64,000 nt of DNA, taken from assembly GCA_045617505.1 (NCBI GenBank), contig JAZLIS010000103.1, positions 1-64,000 of the forward strand, in the 5' to 3' direction. The notes under the pieces are model-generated. The model was not told the origin of the DNA, did no database searches, and was given only the letters and a program-made list of their open reading frames with translations. This document shows, one piece after another, positions 8,871 to 17,308 of this stretch. The DNA comes from Cacconaster sp045617505 (GTDB taxonomy: Bacteria; Bacteroidota; Bacteroidia; Bacteroidales; UBA932). Numbering within the stretch: the first letter of the stretch is position 1; each line of letters opens with the position of its first letter. The translations under genes were made by a program, and so were the position numbers.

Positions 8871-10332
8871 ATGGTTTCGCATTTATTACCAGAAAATCCT
8901 TGGGATTCTGGCGTACCGGTTCAGTGGTGAACTCCGGAATATTGAAGGACTTGAACAGCCTGAAATAATAGTCGGGATGCTCCGTCGGGATGACAAAAGG
9001 TTTGTGAGCCCTGCCTTCGTTGTCGAAATACGCTATATAGAGCCTCGTGTAGAGCCCGTCATCACGACGTGAAGAAAAGAGTATCCACCTGCCGTTTGAA
9101 GACCACGAATGGTAGCTCTCCGCCTCATCGCTGTTGACATTCTCAAGGCAGCGGACACTGCCGTCCTCCATATCCTTCATATAAAGGTCGGCATCCTTGT
9201 GCCAGATATGGAAGTTTCCGAAGGAGCCGAGGGTGAAAAGCAAGTGGCGTCCATCAGGCGAGAGCCGGGGAAGAGTGGCGCTCTTTCCGAGGGAAGCGGC
9301 ATCAAACACCATCTCCGGCTCTCCGAAAGTGCGGCCGGTACGGTCAAAAGCCATTCTCATCAGATTGTATCGTACGCCGTCATAGCCCGACATTATCTTT
9401 CCGTCAGAACGTCTCTCAACACTGTCGAGATTTGCGTTGGCGTAGAACAGGCTTCTTCCGTCAGGTGCCCAGTATGGGAACGTCTCAAGGGCCGTCGTAT
9501 CAGTAAGGAGCGGAATAACCGCATCCTTGTCCACGTCATAGAGAACAATATCGGAAGCTTTGTCAATCACCTCCGTCTTCTGAGTTCCATTGGAAAAGAA
9601 GTTCTGGTATGTTGAATTTACGGAATATGCTATAAGTTTATCTTGAGGATGCCAGGAGGGATAGACTCCGGCGGAAAGGATTCCGTCACGCTGCAGATTG
9701 ACTTTTGAAGTCTTGCCGTCATTCACAATCACTGTACCGCCATCCTTCTGGCGTATGTGAAACTGATAATTCGATGTACCGTAGTTCTGGAAAGAGTGGC
9801 AGTTGACGCACTGTCCCATTGTCCTGTCATACGACATCATATTGCTGTATATCTCTTTGTCCCTGAATGAGGACAAATCGCGTTGCACCAGTCGGATTTC
9901 ACCGGACATTCCATAAGTCGGCTCAATAAGACGGTACGACACATATACGTCCACAGGCTCCTGCGCTATCCGGTTTACAATCGGAGACAATTTCTCCCAA
10001 CCTTCGGCCTGCTTTTCATAAATCTGTACCACAACTGAGCCTCCGCGGTTACATTCAAGCAGAGAAGTCCATTTCCTTGCAGGAATGCACACTTCCCTGC
10101 CCTTCACAATCACCGGATTGCCATTCTCTCCGGAAATCACTGTCACATAATCCAATGCGGAATCACATATTCTGAAGTTCATCGGTGCGATGTTATACGG
10201 AATCGTAATTTCGCAGTAGTCAGGATATATTGAAGCCTTCCGCTCCGTCCGGAGCGAATCAGAAGGCACTTTCACGCAGGAAACGGAAAGAAACAGTGCA
10301 AGGATGCTAATTTGGACGACGGATGTTCTCAT
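8869..10332 (-). CDS. TolB-like beta-propeller lipoprotein with a CxxCH haem-binding motif
   Basis: 487 residues. Lipoprotein signal MRTSVVQISILALFLSVSC gives lipidated Cys19. After an N-terminal beta domain, C174-V-N-C177-H178 is a canonical c-type haem attachment motif. The C-terminal half has repeated TolB/PD40 propeller motifs (YPSWHPQDKLIAYS, FPYWAPDGRSLFYA, LPRLSPDGRHLLFT, YHSWSSNGRWILFS). The start at 10332 overlaps the end of the upstream gene by 26 bases, so the two are co-transcribed. A periplasmic or outer-membrane role is likely, perhaps electron transfer or sensing. A single CxxCH could in principle be structural, and I cannot assign a partner. Confidence 0.75.
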   Translation of the reverse strand: MRTSVVQISILALFLSVSCVKVPSDSLRTERKASIYPDYCEITIPYNIAPMNFRICDSALDYVTVISGENGNPVIVKGREVCIPARKWTSLLECNRGGSVVVQIYEKQAEGWEKLSPIVNRIAQEPVDVYVSYRLIEPTYGMSGEIRLVQRDLSSFRDKEIYSNMMSYDRTMGQCVNCHSFQNYGTSNYQFHIRQKDGGTVIVNDGKTSKVNLQRDGILSAGVYPSWHPQDKLIAYSVNSTYQNFFSNGTQKTEVIDKASDIVLYDVDKDAVIPLLTDTTALETFPYWAPDGRSLFYANANLDSVERRSDGKIMSGYDGVRYNLMRMAFDRTGRTFGEPEMVFDAASLGKSATLPRLSPDGRHLLFTLGSFGNFHIWHKDADLYMKDMEDGSVRCLENVNSDEAESYHSWSSNGRWILFSSRRDDGLYTRLYIAYFDNEGRAHKPFVIPTEHPDYYFRLFKSFNIPEFTTEPVRQNPKDFLVINAKP

Positions 10333-12022
10333 TGTAGTAGAAATAAGCATATGTACCCCTTGCGCTCCGGGCATCCCCGAATGACGGGTTGGAAAAGACC
10401 TGGTGGGCCTCCTCAACCTCTGCCGGAATCGCCCCTTTCAGTGCAACATAGCGAGGATAGAGTTCTTCAAACCATTCACCACCCTTAATAAGCATTGCAA
10501 CAGCAATGTTCCACTCCAGCATCTGAAGAGAATCACCCTTTACAAATGCATAGAACTGAAGAACATTATAGGCTGCGGCATCGCTCGGATACCAGGTGTT
10601 TCCGGCATCATACTTCTGAAGAGGTGCCAGAGCGCGGTATTCCGGATCAGAAGCAAGCTCGTCAGGATTTTCAAGAAGACCAAGATACTTGCAGGCCCAA
10701 TCTTTATGCAGGGTAGTTCTACTCACCATTTCAATATATTTGCGTGCCAGCCCCTTCTCTCCGTTGAAAAGCGCCACCTTGGCCAGAATCTTTATTCGCT
10801 CCAAACCGTATGTCTGATACATATTGTGCTCGAAAGACCATCTCGCCGCAAAATTCAAGAGCCCGGAATAATAGAAAATCCGGGGACCGGCGATTCGGGA
10901 GGAGACAAAATCGATATCTCCAGAGGTCAACGGTACAGTATCAAACGAATATTTCCAACATTTTTGAGGCAGTTCCCCCTTGAAATAGAGGGCACAGTTG
11001 CGATAAGCCACAAGCACGTCATTCGTTACACGCAACGAAGATGACAGTGAAAGAGCATCAGCCCACCGTCCTTCATCCATCGCCTTTTCTACGGCAAACT
11101 GCCTGTGAAGCAGAGCCCGGCGATCAGGAAGCTGATATACGGACACGACTACCGCCACATACACAATCAACGGCAAAGCAAGACTTATCCATCCCGCTTC
11201 CTTTTTCTTCGTGAATTCTGGAAGTGCCAGCAACGGCAGAAGCACCCATGCCGCAAGCAACCATAAAGCGGGAGTCCTGTTGTCGGAGAAATCCAAATAC
11301 GGAGTCCCGACAAGCCACATGTAACGGAGAGGAGTATGGTCGAAAATCAACAGATAATATAAATAGGGTATAGCTGCGATGCATATCAGAGAGATTAAAG
11401 GAAGAATGAAATGGTCTTTATTCCGGATATGCAGCAATGTCCAGACAGCGAATGTTCCGCCACCAAGCAAGGCATAGAATCCGAGCAGAGGATACAGAAC
11501 AGTAATTATGATTACCGGTAGAAATTTCCCGGTCCATCCTTTTTTCCCCGAAGCAATCGTCAGCAGCCAAAAGGCAAGCAGGCTGAAAAGGACTCCCACC
11601 GGCTGCGAGAAAATCTGAGCATCCGCACGGGCAAGCACAACGTCATACCCCATTGTCATCATCGCCAGAAAGAGACAGGCAGGCGCCATAGCTGCAAGGG
11701 CAAGAAACCGCACGTCTCTGACCATTGTCTTATAAATAATGGCGAAAATTAATGCATAAACCAGCAAAAGTAATGCTATGGCCAGATTCGGATGACAGCA
11801 GAACTGTGTCAGGAAGCGGCCGACATAGGTAATGATAATTCCCGGACGATCGAACATTGAGACAAACCATCTCAAAGAGTCGTCAAACAGACTCACAGTA
11901 TGGAACTTCCAGATATATGCCGAAAAATGCGACATCATCTGAACCATGGACAGCAGCACACACACCGCTCCCATAACCACTACACTCTCAAGAATCTTAA
12001 TCTGTTTTGGACCCTTGTTCAT
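10307..12022 (-). CDS. Polytopic membrane protein, DUF6057-like
   Basis: 571 residues. Roughly the first 330 contain about ten hydrophobic segments (for example LAIALLLLVYALIFAIIY, AWVLLPLLALPEF). The remainder is soluble and helical with TPR-like character, and ends in a conserved-looking NPSFGDARSARGTYAYFYYNENI. The ATG at 12022 lies one base after the lspA stop; longer in-frame starts would overlap lspA. The layout matches the uncharacterised Bacteroidales family DUF6057 as I remember it. Tight coupling to the CxxCH lipoprotein downstream suggests a joint envelope function that is unknown. Confidence 0.65.
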   Translation of the reverse strand: MNKGPKQIKILESVVVMGAVCVLLSMVQMMSHFSAYIWKFHTVSLFDDSLRWFVSMFDRPGIIITYVGRFLTQFCCHPNLAIALLLLVYALIFAIIYKTMVRDVRFLALAAMAPACLFLAMMTMGYDVVLARADAQIFSQPVGVLFSLLAFWLLTIASGKKGWTGKFLPVIIITVLYPLLGFYALLGGGTFAVWTLLHIRNKDHFILPLISLICIAAIPYLYYLLIFDHTPLRYMWLVGTPYLDFSDNRTPALWLLAAWVLLPLLALPEFTKKKEAGWISLALPLIVYVAVVVSVYQLPDRRALLHRQFAVEKAMDEGRWADALSLSSSLRVTNDVLVAYRNCALYFKGELPQKCWKYSFDTVPLTSGDIDFVSSRIAGPRIFYYSGLLNFAARWSFEHNMYQTYGLERIKILAKVALFNGEKGLARKYIEMVSRTTLHKDWACKYLGLLENPDELASDPEYRALAPLQKYDAGNTWYPSDAAAYNVLQFYAFVKGDSLQMLEWNIAVAMLIKGGEWFEELYPRYVALKGAIPAEVEEAHQVFSNPSFGDARSARGTYAYFYYNENIRRPN

Positions 12023-12023
12023 A

Positions 12024-12599
12024 TCAGGAGGAAGCCTTTGAGAAGAACTTCCACTTGAAGAGGATGAGGTATATCGCACCGCAGGTGATGCAGCTGTCGG
12101 CGATATTGAAAATCGGGCGGAAGAAAATCACGTGCTGACCGCCCCATATAGGGAATCCCGCAGGCAGAACGGTATCTATCAGGGGGAAATAGAGCATATC
12201 CACCACTTTTCCGTAGAAGAGGGGCGCATAGTCGAAAATCACACCGTAGAAGAGGCAGTCGAGTATATTGCCCAATGCCCCACATAGAATCGCGGCAAGG
12301 CCGAACAGCACCCCGGTCGGGGTATCCGGCTTTTTCAGAAGTCTGCGTATATATATGAATATGACAACGACAAGAATAATACGGCAGATACTGAGCATCA
12401 ACTTCCCTATATCCCCTCCGAACTGCATTCCAAAGGCCATCCCGTTATTCTCTATGAAAAGAATCTGAAACCAGTCCCCGAAAACGCGGATACTCTGGCC
12501 TATATGCATAAAGGTCTTGACCAGAATCTTGGAGACCTGATCGATGACCAGCAGACAGGAGACAAAAATACCCAGTCTGAAACCGCGCGAAAGCTTCAT
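12024..12599 (-). CDS. lspA: Lipoprotein signal peptidase (signal peptidase II)
   Basis: 191 residues with four hydrophobic segments. The catalytic aspartates are D114 in GALGNILD and D168 in FNIADS, and IENNGMAFGM matches the conserved N-terminal loop. It is an inner-membrane aspartyl protease that removes the signal peptide from diacylglyceryl-prolipoproteins, including the many lipoproteins of this window. I start it at the ATG at 12599, two bases after the end of dksA. The order ileS-dksA-lspA is common in Bacteroidales, where the enzyme is usually a little over 200 residues. Confidence 0.93.
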   Translation of the reverse strand: MKLSRGFRLGIFVSCLLVIDQVSKILVKTFMHIGQSIRVFGDWFQILFIENNGMAFGMQFGGDIGKLMLSICRIILVVVIFIYIRRLLKKPDTPTGVLFGLAAILCGALGNILDCLFYGVIFDYAPLFYGKVVDMLYFPLIDTVLPAGFPIWGGQHVIFFRPIFNIADSCITCGAIYLILFKWKFFSKASS

Positions 12600-12600
12600 C

Positions 12601-13002
12601 CTATTTGTTGAGTTTGTTCTTAGCCTCAACGCTCAACGTTGCGTGAGGAACAAGTTTCAACCGCTCTTTGGGTATCAGCTTGCCCGTTTCACGGCAGATT
12701 CCGTATGTCTTGTTCTCGATACGGATAAGGGCGGCCTCAAGATTCTGGATGAACTTGTACTGCCTTGCCGCCAGCTGGCTGATTTCCTCCTTGGACTGAG
12801 TGAACGACCCCTCTTCCAATACTTTGAAGGAAGGTGAAGTGTCTTCGGTGTCATTGCTTCCGCTGTGGGTAAGCGAGGACTTGAGCATATCATAGTCCTC
12901 TTTCGCCTTTGCCAGCTTCTGAAGTATCAGTTCCTTGAATTCCTGCAACTCCTCGTCGCTGTAACGGACCTTCTCGGCCGTCTGTTCAATTATTGTTGCC
13001 AT
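12601..13002 (-). CDS. dksA: DksA/TraR-family transcription factor
   Basis: 133 residues. An N-terminal coiled-coil-like helical pair (about 10-75, EELQEFKELILQKLAKAKEDYD) is followed by the globular TraR/DksA zinc-finger-like end YGICRETGKLIPKERLKLVPHATL. Only one cysteine of the usual zinc cluster remains, with T and S at other positions. Cysteine-poor DksA proteins are known and bind without zinc. It should act in the RNA polymerase secondary channel with (p)ppGpp. The start at 13002 (MATIIEQ) avoids running back into ileS. Confidence 0.88.
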   Translation of the reverse strand: MATIIEQTAEKVRYSDEELQEFKELILQKLAKAKEDYDMLKSSLTHSGSNDTEDTSPSFKVLEEGSFTQSKEEISQLAARQYKFIQNLEAALIRIENKTYGICRETGKLIPKERLKLVPHATLSVEAKNKLNK

Positions 13003-13048
13003 ATCTTCAGATATTTGAATTGTTGAAGTTACAAAATATATCGGATAC

Positions 13049-16000
13049 CTACAACTTCCTGACACTTATGTCAAGAGAAGCATTCTCCCATTCCACCTTC
13101 GTGGGGTCTTCTACAGCCTCTGACAAGGACAATCCTTCCGCAAGCGTCTGCCTGCAGACATAATCCTTGAACAGAGTAAGAGCATCCTCAACCTCAGGGC
13201 GTTTCTCAATCACAATCCTCACGCGGTCAGTCACCTCGAAACCACTCTCCTTGCGGATATTCTGGATTCTGTTGACCAATTCCCGGGCAACACCCTCGCG
13301 GCGGAGATCATCCGTGACCGTGATGTCAAGAGCAACCGTAAGAGTCCCTTCGCTGGCCACGAGCCATCCCGGCATATCTTCAGAGGTAATCTGATAGTCC
13401 TCCGCGGTCAACCCGACAGGGCCTCCGGGAAGTGCCAGAGAGTAATCCCCCGCCTTTTCGATTGCAGATATGGTGTTCTGGTCCATCTGCCCGAACGCGG
13501 CGGCAATCTCCTTCATCCTCGCCCCATAGCGTCTGCCAAGAGTCTTGAAGTTGGGTTTGATTTTCTTGGTTATAAGACCCGCCGTCTCGTGGATAAATTC
13601 CGCCTCCTTCACATTCACCTCATTGAGGATAAGTTGCTTGACCGCTTCAAGCCTTGACTCGACCTCCGAATCCAGAACCGGAATCAGGATTTTCGCAAGC
13701 GGCTGGCGGACCTTGATATTGACTTTCCTGCGAAGAGCCAGAATCATAGAAGTCCCCTGCTGGGCAAGGGCCATCCTCTTCTCCAATTCGGAATCGACGC
13801 AGGATGCATCCGCATCCGGCATCAGTTGCAGGTGCACGCAACCGGCCTCGGGAGCAAGGTCACGGAAGAGCCTGTCCATATAGAAAGGCGCTATCGGAGC
13901 GGCAAGCAGAGCAATGGTTCTCAAAGCTCCGTAAAGGGTCTGGTATGCTGACAGTTTGGACTCCGACATCCCACCTCCCCAGAAGCGCTTGCGGTTGAGC
14001 CTCACATACCAGTTGCTCAGGTCATCGCAAACAAAATCCTGAATCAGCCGTCCGGCCGTAGTTATGTCGAAATCCTCATAGCAGGCCCTCGCCTTCCCTA
14101 TCAGGGTGTTCTGAAGGGAGATCAGCCAGCGGTCTATTTCCGCCCTCCCGCTTACGGGTACCTGTGCCGCGGCAGGATCGAATCCATCGACATTCGCATA
14201 AAGTGCGAAGAATGAGTATGTATTGTACAGTGTACCGAAGAACTTGCGTCTGATTTCATCCACGCCGGCCTCGTCAAACTTGAGGTTGTCCCAGGGCTGG
14301 GCATTGGTCAGCATATACCATCTGAGCGCATCCGCACCATAATTGTCCAAGGCCTCGAACGGGTTGACGGCATTGCCCAGACGCTTGCTCATCTTGTTGC
14401 CGTTCTTGTCCAGTACCAGTCCGTTGGAAATCACGTTCTTGAAAGCGCACTTCCCACTGACCATAGTGTTGATGGCGTGCAGGGTGAAGAACCATCCTCT
14501 TGTCTGGTCAACCCCCTCGGCTATGAAGTCGGCCGTCTGACCGAACTGGGGCGTGCCCAACTTCTCAAGCCCTTCCTGCGCGTATGGCATCGAACCGGAG
14601 TCGAACCACACGTCAATGAGATCCTTCTCGCGGAACATCTTCCGTCCGTCATCACTGACAAGATATATATCATCCACGTACGGGCGGTGCAGGTCTATCT
14701 TCTCATAATTTTCCCGTGAGAAGTCGCCCACTTTGAATCCCCGGTCTGCCAGAGGATTGCTCTTCATATAACCTGCAGCCACCGCCTTATCTATCTCCCT
14801 GTAAAGTTCCTCCACGCTGCCGATGCACTTCTCCGCAGTGCCGTCCTCAGTACGCCAGATCGGGAGAGGCGTCCCCCAATAGCGGCTGCGGCTCAAGTTC
14901 CAGTCCTGCAAGTTCTCAAGCCACTTGCCGAACCTTCCGGAACCGGTGCTGGCAGGCTTCCAGTTGATGGTGTCGTTGAGCTCCATCATCTTCTCCCGGA
15001 CGGCGGTTGAACGGATGAACCAGCTGTCGAGCGGATAATAGAGCACAGGCTTGTCAGTACGCCAGCAATGAGGGTAACTGTGGGTGTGTTTTGCAATATT
15101 GAAGGCCTTTCCCTGCCCCTTGAGATCCACGCAGATGTCAATGTCAAGAGTGGGAGCGTCCGCCGGAAGAGCCGAATCGTATGCATTCTTCACGTAACGG
15201 CCGGCGTATGGCGCATACAACTCCCTGTTGACACGTGTGGCTACGAACTCTGAATCCAGATCCTCAATACGGAACATACGTCCGGTCCTATCGACCATCG
15301 GCTGGTTCTCTCCCGCGGTATCGACCACAAAGAAAGGCGGAATATTGTTCTGTCGGGCCACCTTGTCGTCATCCGCTCCGAAAGTGGGAGCGATGTGGAC
15401 GATACCGGTACCGTCCTCGGTGGTCACAAAATCTCCGGTTATGACGCGGAAAGCACCCTCCCCGGCCTTCATCCAGGGAATCAGCTGTTCATATCGGATT
15501 CCGGCAAGCGCGGTGCCCGGGACAGCCTCCCCTATGACATTGAAGGGATTCTTCTCGTTGAAATGGGCATTGAGCAGAGGTTTCGCCACAATGTATGTGG
15601 CGGGAGTCTTCGTATATGGATTGACGCTTTCGACGCGCACATATTCGATTTTCGGGCCGACGCAGAGCGCGGTGTTTGAAGGCAATGTCCAGGGAGTGGT
15701 CGTCCAGGCAAGGATGAAGAGGTCGCTGCTCGTCCCTTCAAAGAGGAATTCGCTCTTTTCATCACGTATAACCTTGAACTGCACCACTGCAGTGGTATCC
15801 TTCACGTCCCGGTAGCACCCCGGCTGGTTGAGTTCGTGGGAACTCAGGCCGGTGCCGGCTGCGGGTGAATAGGGCTGGATGGTGTATCCCTTGTAGAGAT
15901 AACCTTTCTTGTAGATGTCCTTGAGCAGATACCACAGTGTTTCTATATATCTGTTATCATAAGTGATATAGGCATTGTCCATATCCACCCAGTAGCCGAT

Positions 16001-16411
16001 GCGCTCCGTCAGGCTGCGCCACTGCTCGGTATATTTCATCACCTCACGCCTGCAGGCATCATTGTACTCCTTGACGGAAATCTTCCTGCCTATGTCCTCC
16101 TTGGTGATTCCCAGCATCTTCTCCACTCCCAACTCCACGGGAAGGCCGTGAGTGTCCCATCCGGCCCTGCGTTCCACGCGATATCCGGTCTGGGTCTTGT
16201 AACGGCAGATTGCATCCTTTATGCTGCGCGCCATCACGTGATGGATTCCGGGCATACCGTTGGCGGAAGGGGGGCCTTCGTGAAAGATGAAGCGGGGCGC
16301 TCCTTCCCTCAGTTTAAGGGATTGTCTGAAATCGTCCTCCCGTTGCCACGATTCAAGGACTTCACGATTGATTTCAACAAGGTCAAGGTTCTTATATTCT
16401 TTGAATTTCAT
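13049..16411 (-). CDS. ileS: Isoleucyl-tRNA synthetase
   Basis: 1120 residues, a class Ia synthetase of the long bacterial/eukaryote-like type. The HIGH-type motif is PGIHHV at residues 54-59 after PPSANG, and KMSKR lies near residue 672 (NKMSKRLGNAV). The CP1 editing domain lies between them (AWTTTPWTLPSNTA, GTGIVHIAPTFG). It charges tRNA-Ile in the cytoplasm and edits valine. The ATG at 16411 begins MKFKEYKNLDL; an upstream open extension runs through the divergent cvpA gene and is not coding. A TATATTTG box lies on the minus strand at 16434-16441. Confidence 0.96.
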   Translation of the reverse strand: MKFKEYKNLDLVEINREVLESWQREDDFRQSLKLREGAPRFIFHEGPPSANGMPGIHHVMARSIKDAICRYKTQTGYRVERRAGWDTHGLPVELGVEKMLGITKEDIGRKISVKEYNDACRREVMKYTEQWRSLTERIGYWVDMDNAYITYDNRYIETLWYLLKDIYKKGYLYKGYTIQPYSPAAGTGLSSHELNQPGCYRDVKDTTAVVQFKVIRDEKSEFLFEGTSSDLFILAWTTTPWTLPSNTALCVGPKIEYVRVESVNPYTKTPATYIVAKPLLNAHFNEKNPFNVIGEAVPGTALAGIRYEQLIPWMKAGEGAFRVITGDFVTTEDGTGIVHIAPTFGADDDKVARQNNIPPFFVVDTAGENQPMVDRTGRMFRIEDLDSEFVATRVNRELYAPYAGRYVKNAYDSALPADAPTLDIDICVDLKGQGKAFNIAKHTHSYPHCWRTDKPVLYYPLDSWFIRSTAVREKMMELNDTINWKPASTGSGRFGKWLENLQDWNLSRSRYWGTPLPIWRTEDGTAEKCIGSVEELYREIDKAVAAGYMKSNPLADRGFKVGDFSRENYEKIDLHRPYVDDIYLVSDDGRKMFREKDLIDVWFDSGSMPYAQEGLEKLGTPQFGQTADFIAEGVDQTRGWFFTLHAINTMVSGKCAFKNVISNGLVLDKNGNKMSKRLGNAVNPFEALDNYGADALRWYMLTNAQPWDNLKFDEAGVDEIRRKFFGTLYNTYSFFALYANVDGFDPAAAQVPVSGRAEIDRWLISLQNTLIGKARACYEDFDITTAGRLIQDFVCDDLSNWYVRLNRKRFWGGGMSESKLSAYQTLYGALRTIALLAAPIAPFYMDRLFRDLAPEAGCVHLQLMPDADASCVDSELEKRMALAQQGTSMILALRRKVNIKVRQPLAKILIPVLDSEVESRLEAVKQLILNEVNVKEAEFIHETAGLITKKIKPNFKTLGRRYGARMKEIAAAFGQMDQNTISAIEKAGDYSLALPGGPVGLTAEDYQITSEDMPGWLVASEGTLTVALDITVTDDLRREGVARELVNRIQNIRKESGFEVTDRVRIVIEKRPEVEDALTLFKDYVCRQTLAEGLSLSEAVEDPTKVEWENASLDISVRKL

Positions 16412-16433
16412 ACGACACCTTCGTTTTAACCTG

Positions 16434-16441
16434 CAAATATA
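16434..16441 (-). promoter_or_regulatory. -7 element for ileS
   Basis: TATATTTG on the minus strand, about 22 bases before the ileS ATG, in the 69-bp gap between divergent ileS and cvpA. No clear TTTG lies at the expected distance, so only the -7 box is supported. Confidence 0.45.
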
Positions 16442-16480
16442 CAAAATTTGACTACCTTTACAGAAACTTTGACAACATAA

Positions 16481-16966
16481 ATGAACACCATTGACATAAT
16501 CATCGCCGTATGCTTCCTCCCCTGCCTCTTCTTCGGCCTGAAGCACGGACTGGTCAAGCAGATTACAAGCCTCTGTACCATCTATTTCGGCGTTACCCTC
16601 TCCCTGCGATTCTCCGCTCCGGTGATAAAATGGCTTTCCGGGCACGTGACAATGTCACCGCTTGCCGCGAAGATGGTGTCGTTCCTCGTCATCTTTCTTG
16701 TAATTGCACTTCTGCTGAGACTTCTTGGCCGTCTGGTCGAGAAAGTTTTACAGATAACTCTTCTGGGATGGGTCAACAGACTGCTGGGGGTAGCCATGGC
16801 CATCGTAATCTTCGCCGTGACCCTCTCCGCCATCACGTTCATTGTGGATCAGGCCAACAACACACTGTCCTTCATACCGAAAGAGCAGATTTCAGAATCT
16901 CGGATCTACCCCGGACTCCTCAAACTTTCGAAATTGATTTTTCCATATTTCAAGCAACTTTTCTAA
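16481..16966 (+). CDS. cvpA-like: CvpA-family membrane protein
   Basis: 161 residues with four hydrophobic segments. The family opening is NTIDIIIAVCFLPCLFFGLKHG, and the later segment LGRLVEKVLQITLLGWVNRLLG is conserved in CvpA (colicin V production) proteins. Enterobacterial CvpA is an inner-membrane protein linked to colicin V production and bile-salt tolerance. Here it directly precedes a double-glycine peptide export operon, but CvpA is widespread and the association may be chance. Confidence 0.8.
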   Translation: MNTIDIIIAVCFLPCLFFGLKHGLVKQITSLCTIYFGVTLSLRFSAPVIKWLSGHVTMSPLAAKMVSFLVIFLVIALLLRLLGRLVEKVLQITLLGWVNRLLGVAMAIVIFAVTLSAITFIVDQANNTLSFIPKEQISESRIYPGLLKLSKLIFPYFKQLF

Positions 16967-17032
16967 AAAACTCCTGAGTTTTTCCACATTCGTGTAAATC
17001 CGTCGGCAGCGCGGAAAATTCTTACGTTCGGA

Positions 17033-17058
17033 GCACATCCATTTGCTTGGGTGTGCTG
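17033..17058 (+). other. Hairpin in front of the 51-codon ORF
   Basis: AGCACATCC (17033-17041) pairs with GGGTGTGCT (17050-17058), nine pairs including one G-T, with an 8-base loop. It lies 11 bases before the ATG at 17070 and may affect read-through from cvpA or translation of the small ORF. Confidence 0.4.
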
Positions 17059-17069
17059 AACTTTGCGCT

Positions 17070-17225
17070 ATGAAAAACGACGGAAAAATTTCACCCTTGA
17101 CCGAGTTGGACGGGCTGGCGGAAGATATGTTGCCAAAACTCCCGGGGAGTCTCAATTTCTTCTTCTGCTTGCTAATCACCGCAACGCTTCTGCTCTCCGT
17201 CCTTCCGGTCATTTTTTTGAAGTGA
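17070..17225 (+). CDS. Small single-span membrane protein, candidate immunity protein
   Basis: 51 codons. A charged N-terminal part (MKNDGKISPLTELDGLAED) is followed by one strongly hydrophobic segment (about residues 28-50, FFFCLLITATLLLSVLPVIF) ending in LK. No family is recognised. It lies just upstream of the peptide exporter gene and is co-directional. Class II bacteriocin immunity proteins are often small membrane proteins, so an immunity role is a reasonable guess. There is no double-glycine site. It could also be non-coding; no strong ribosome binding site precedes it. Confidence 0.35.
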   Translation: MKNDGKISPLTELDGLAEDMLPKLPGSLNFFFCLLITATLLLSVLPVIFLK

Positions 17226-17231
17226 TAACGT

Positions 17232-17297
17232 GGGGGCGACCGAGGGGAAGGATGTCTTTTTGAGGGGGAAGACGAGGGGAAGACGCCCCCTTTTATT
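17232..17297 (+). promoter_or_regulatory. GC-rich inverted repeat with GAGGGGAAG repeats before the exporter gene
   Basis: GGGGGCG (17232-17238) can pair with CGCCCCC (17284-17290), followed by TTTTATTG. The 45-base loop contains three near-copies of GAGGGGAAG(A/G). The position between the small ORF and the exporter suits an attenuator, but the long loop makes this uncertain. Confidence 0.35.
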
Positions 17298-17308
17298 GAG
17301 AAAGAGTT

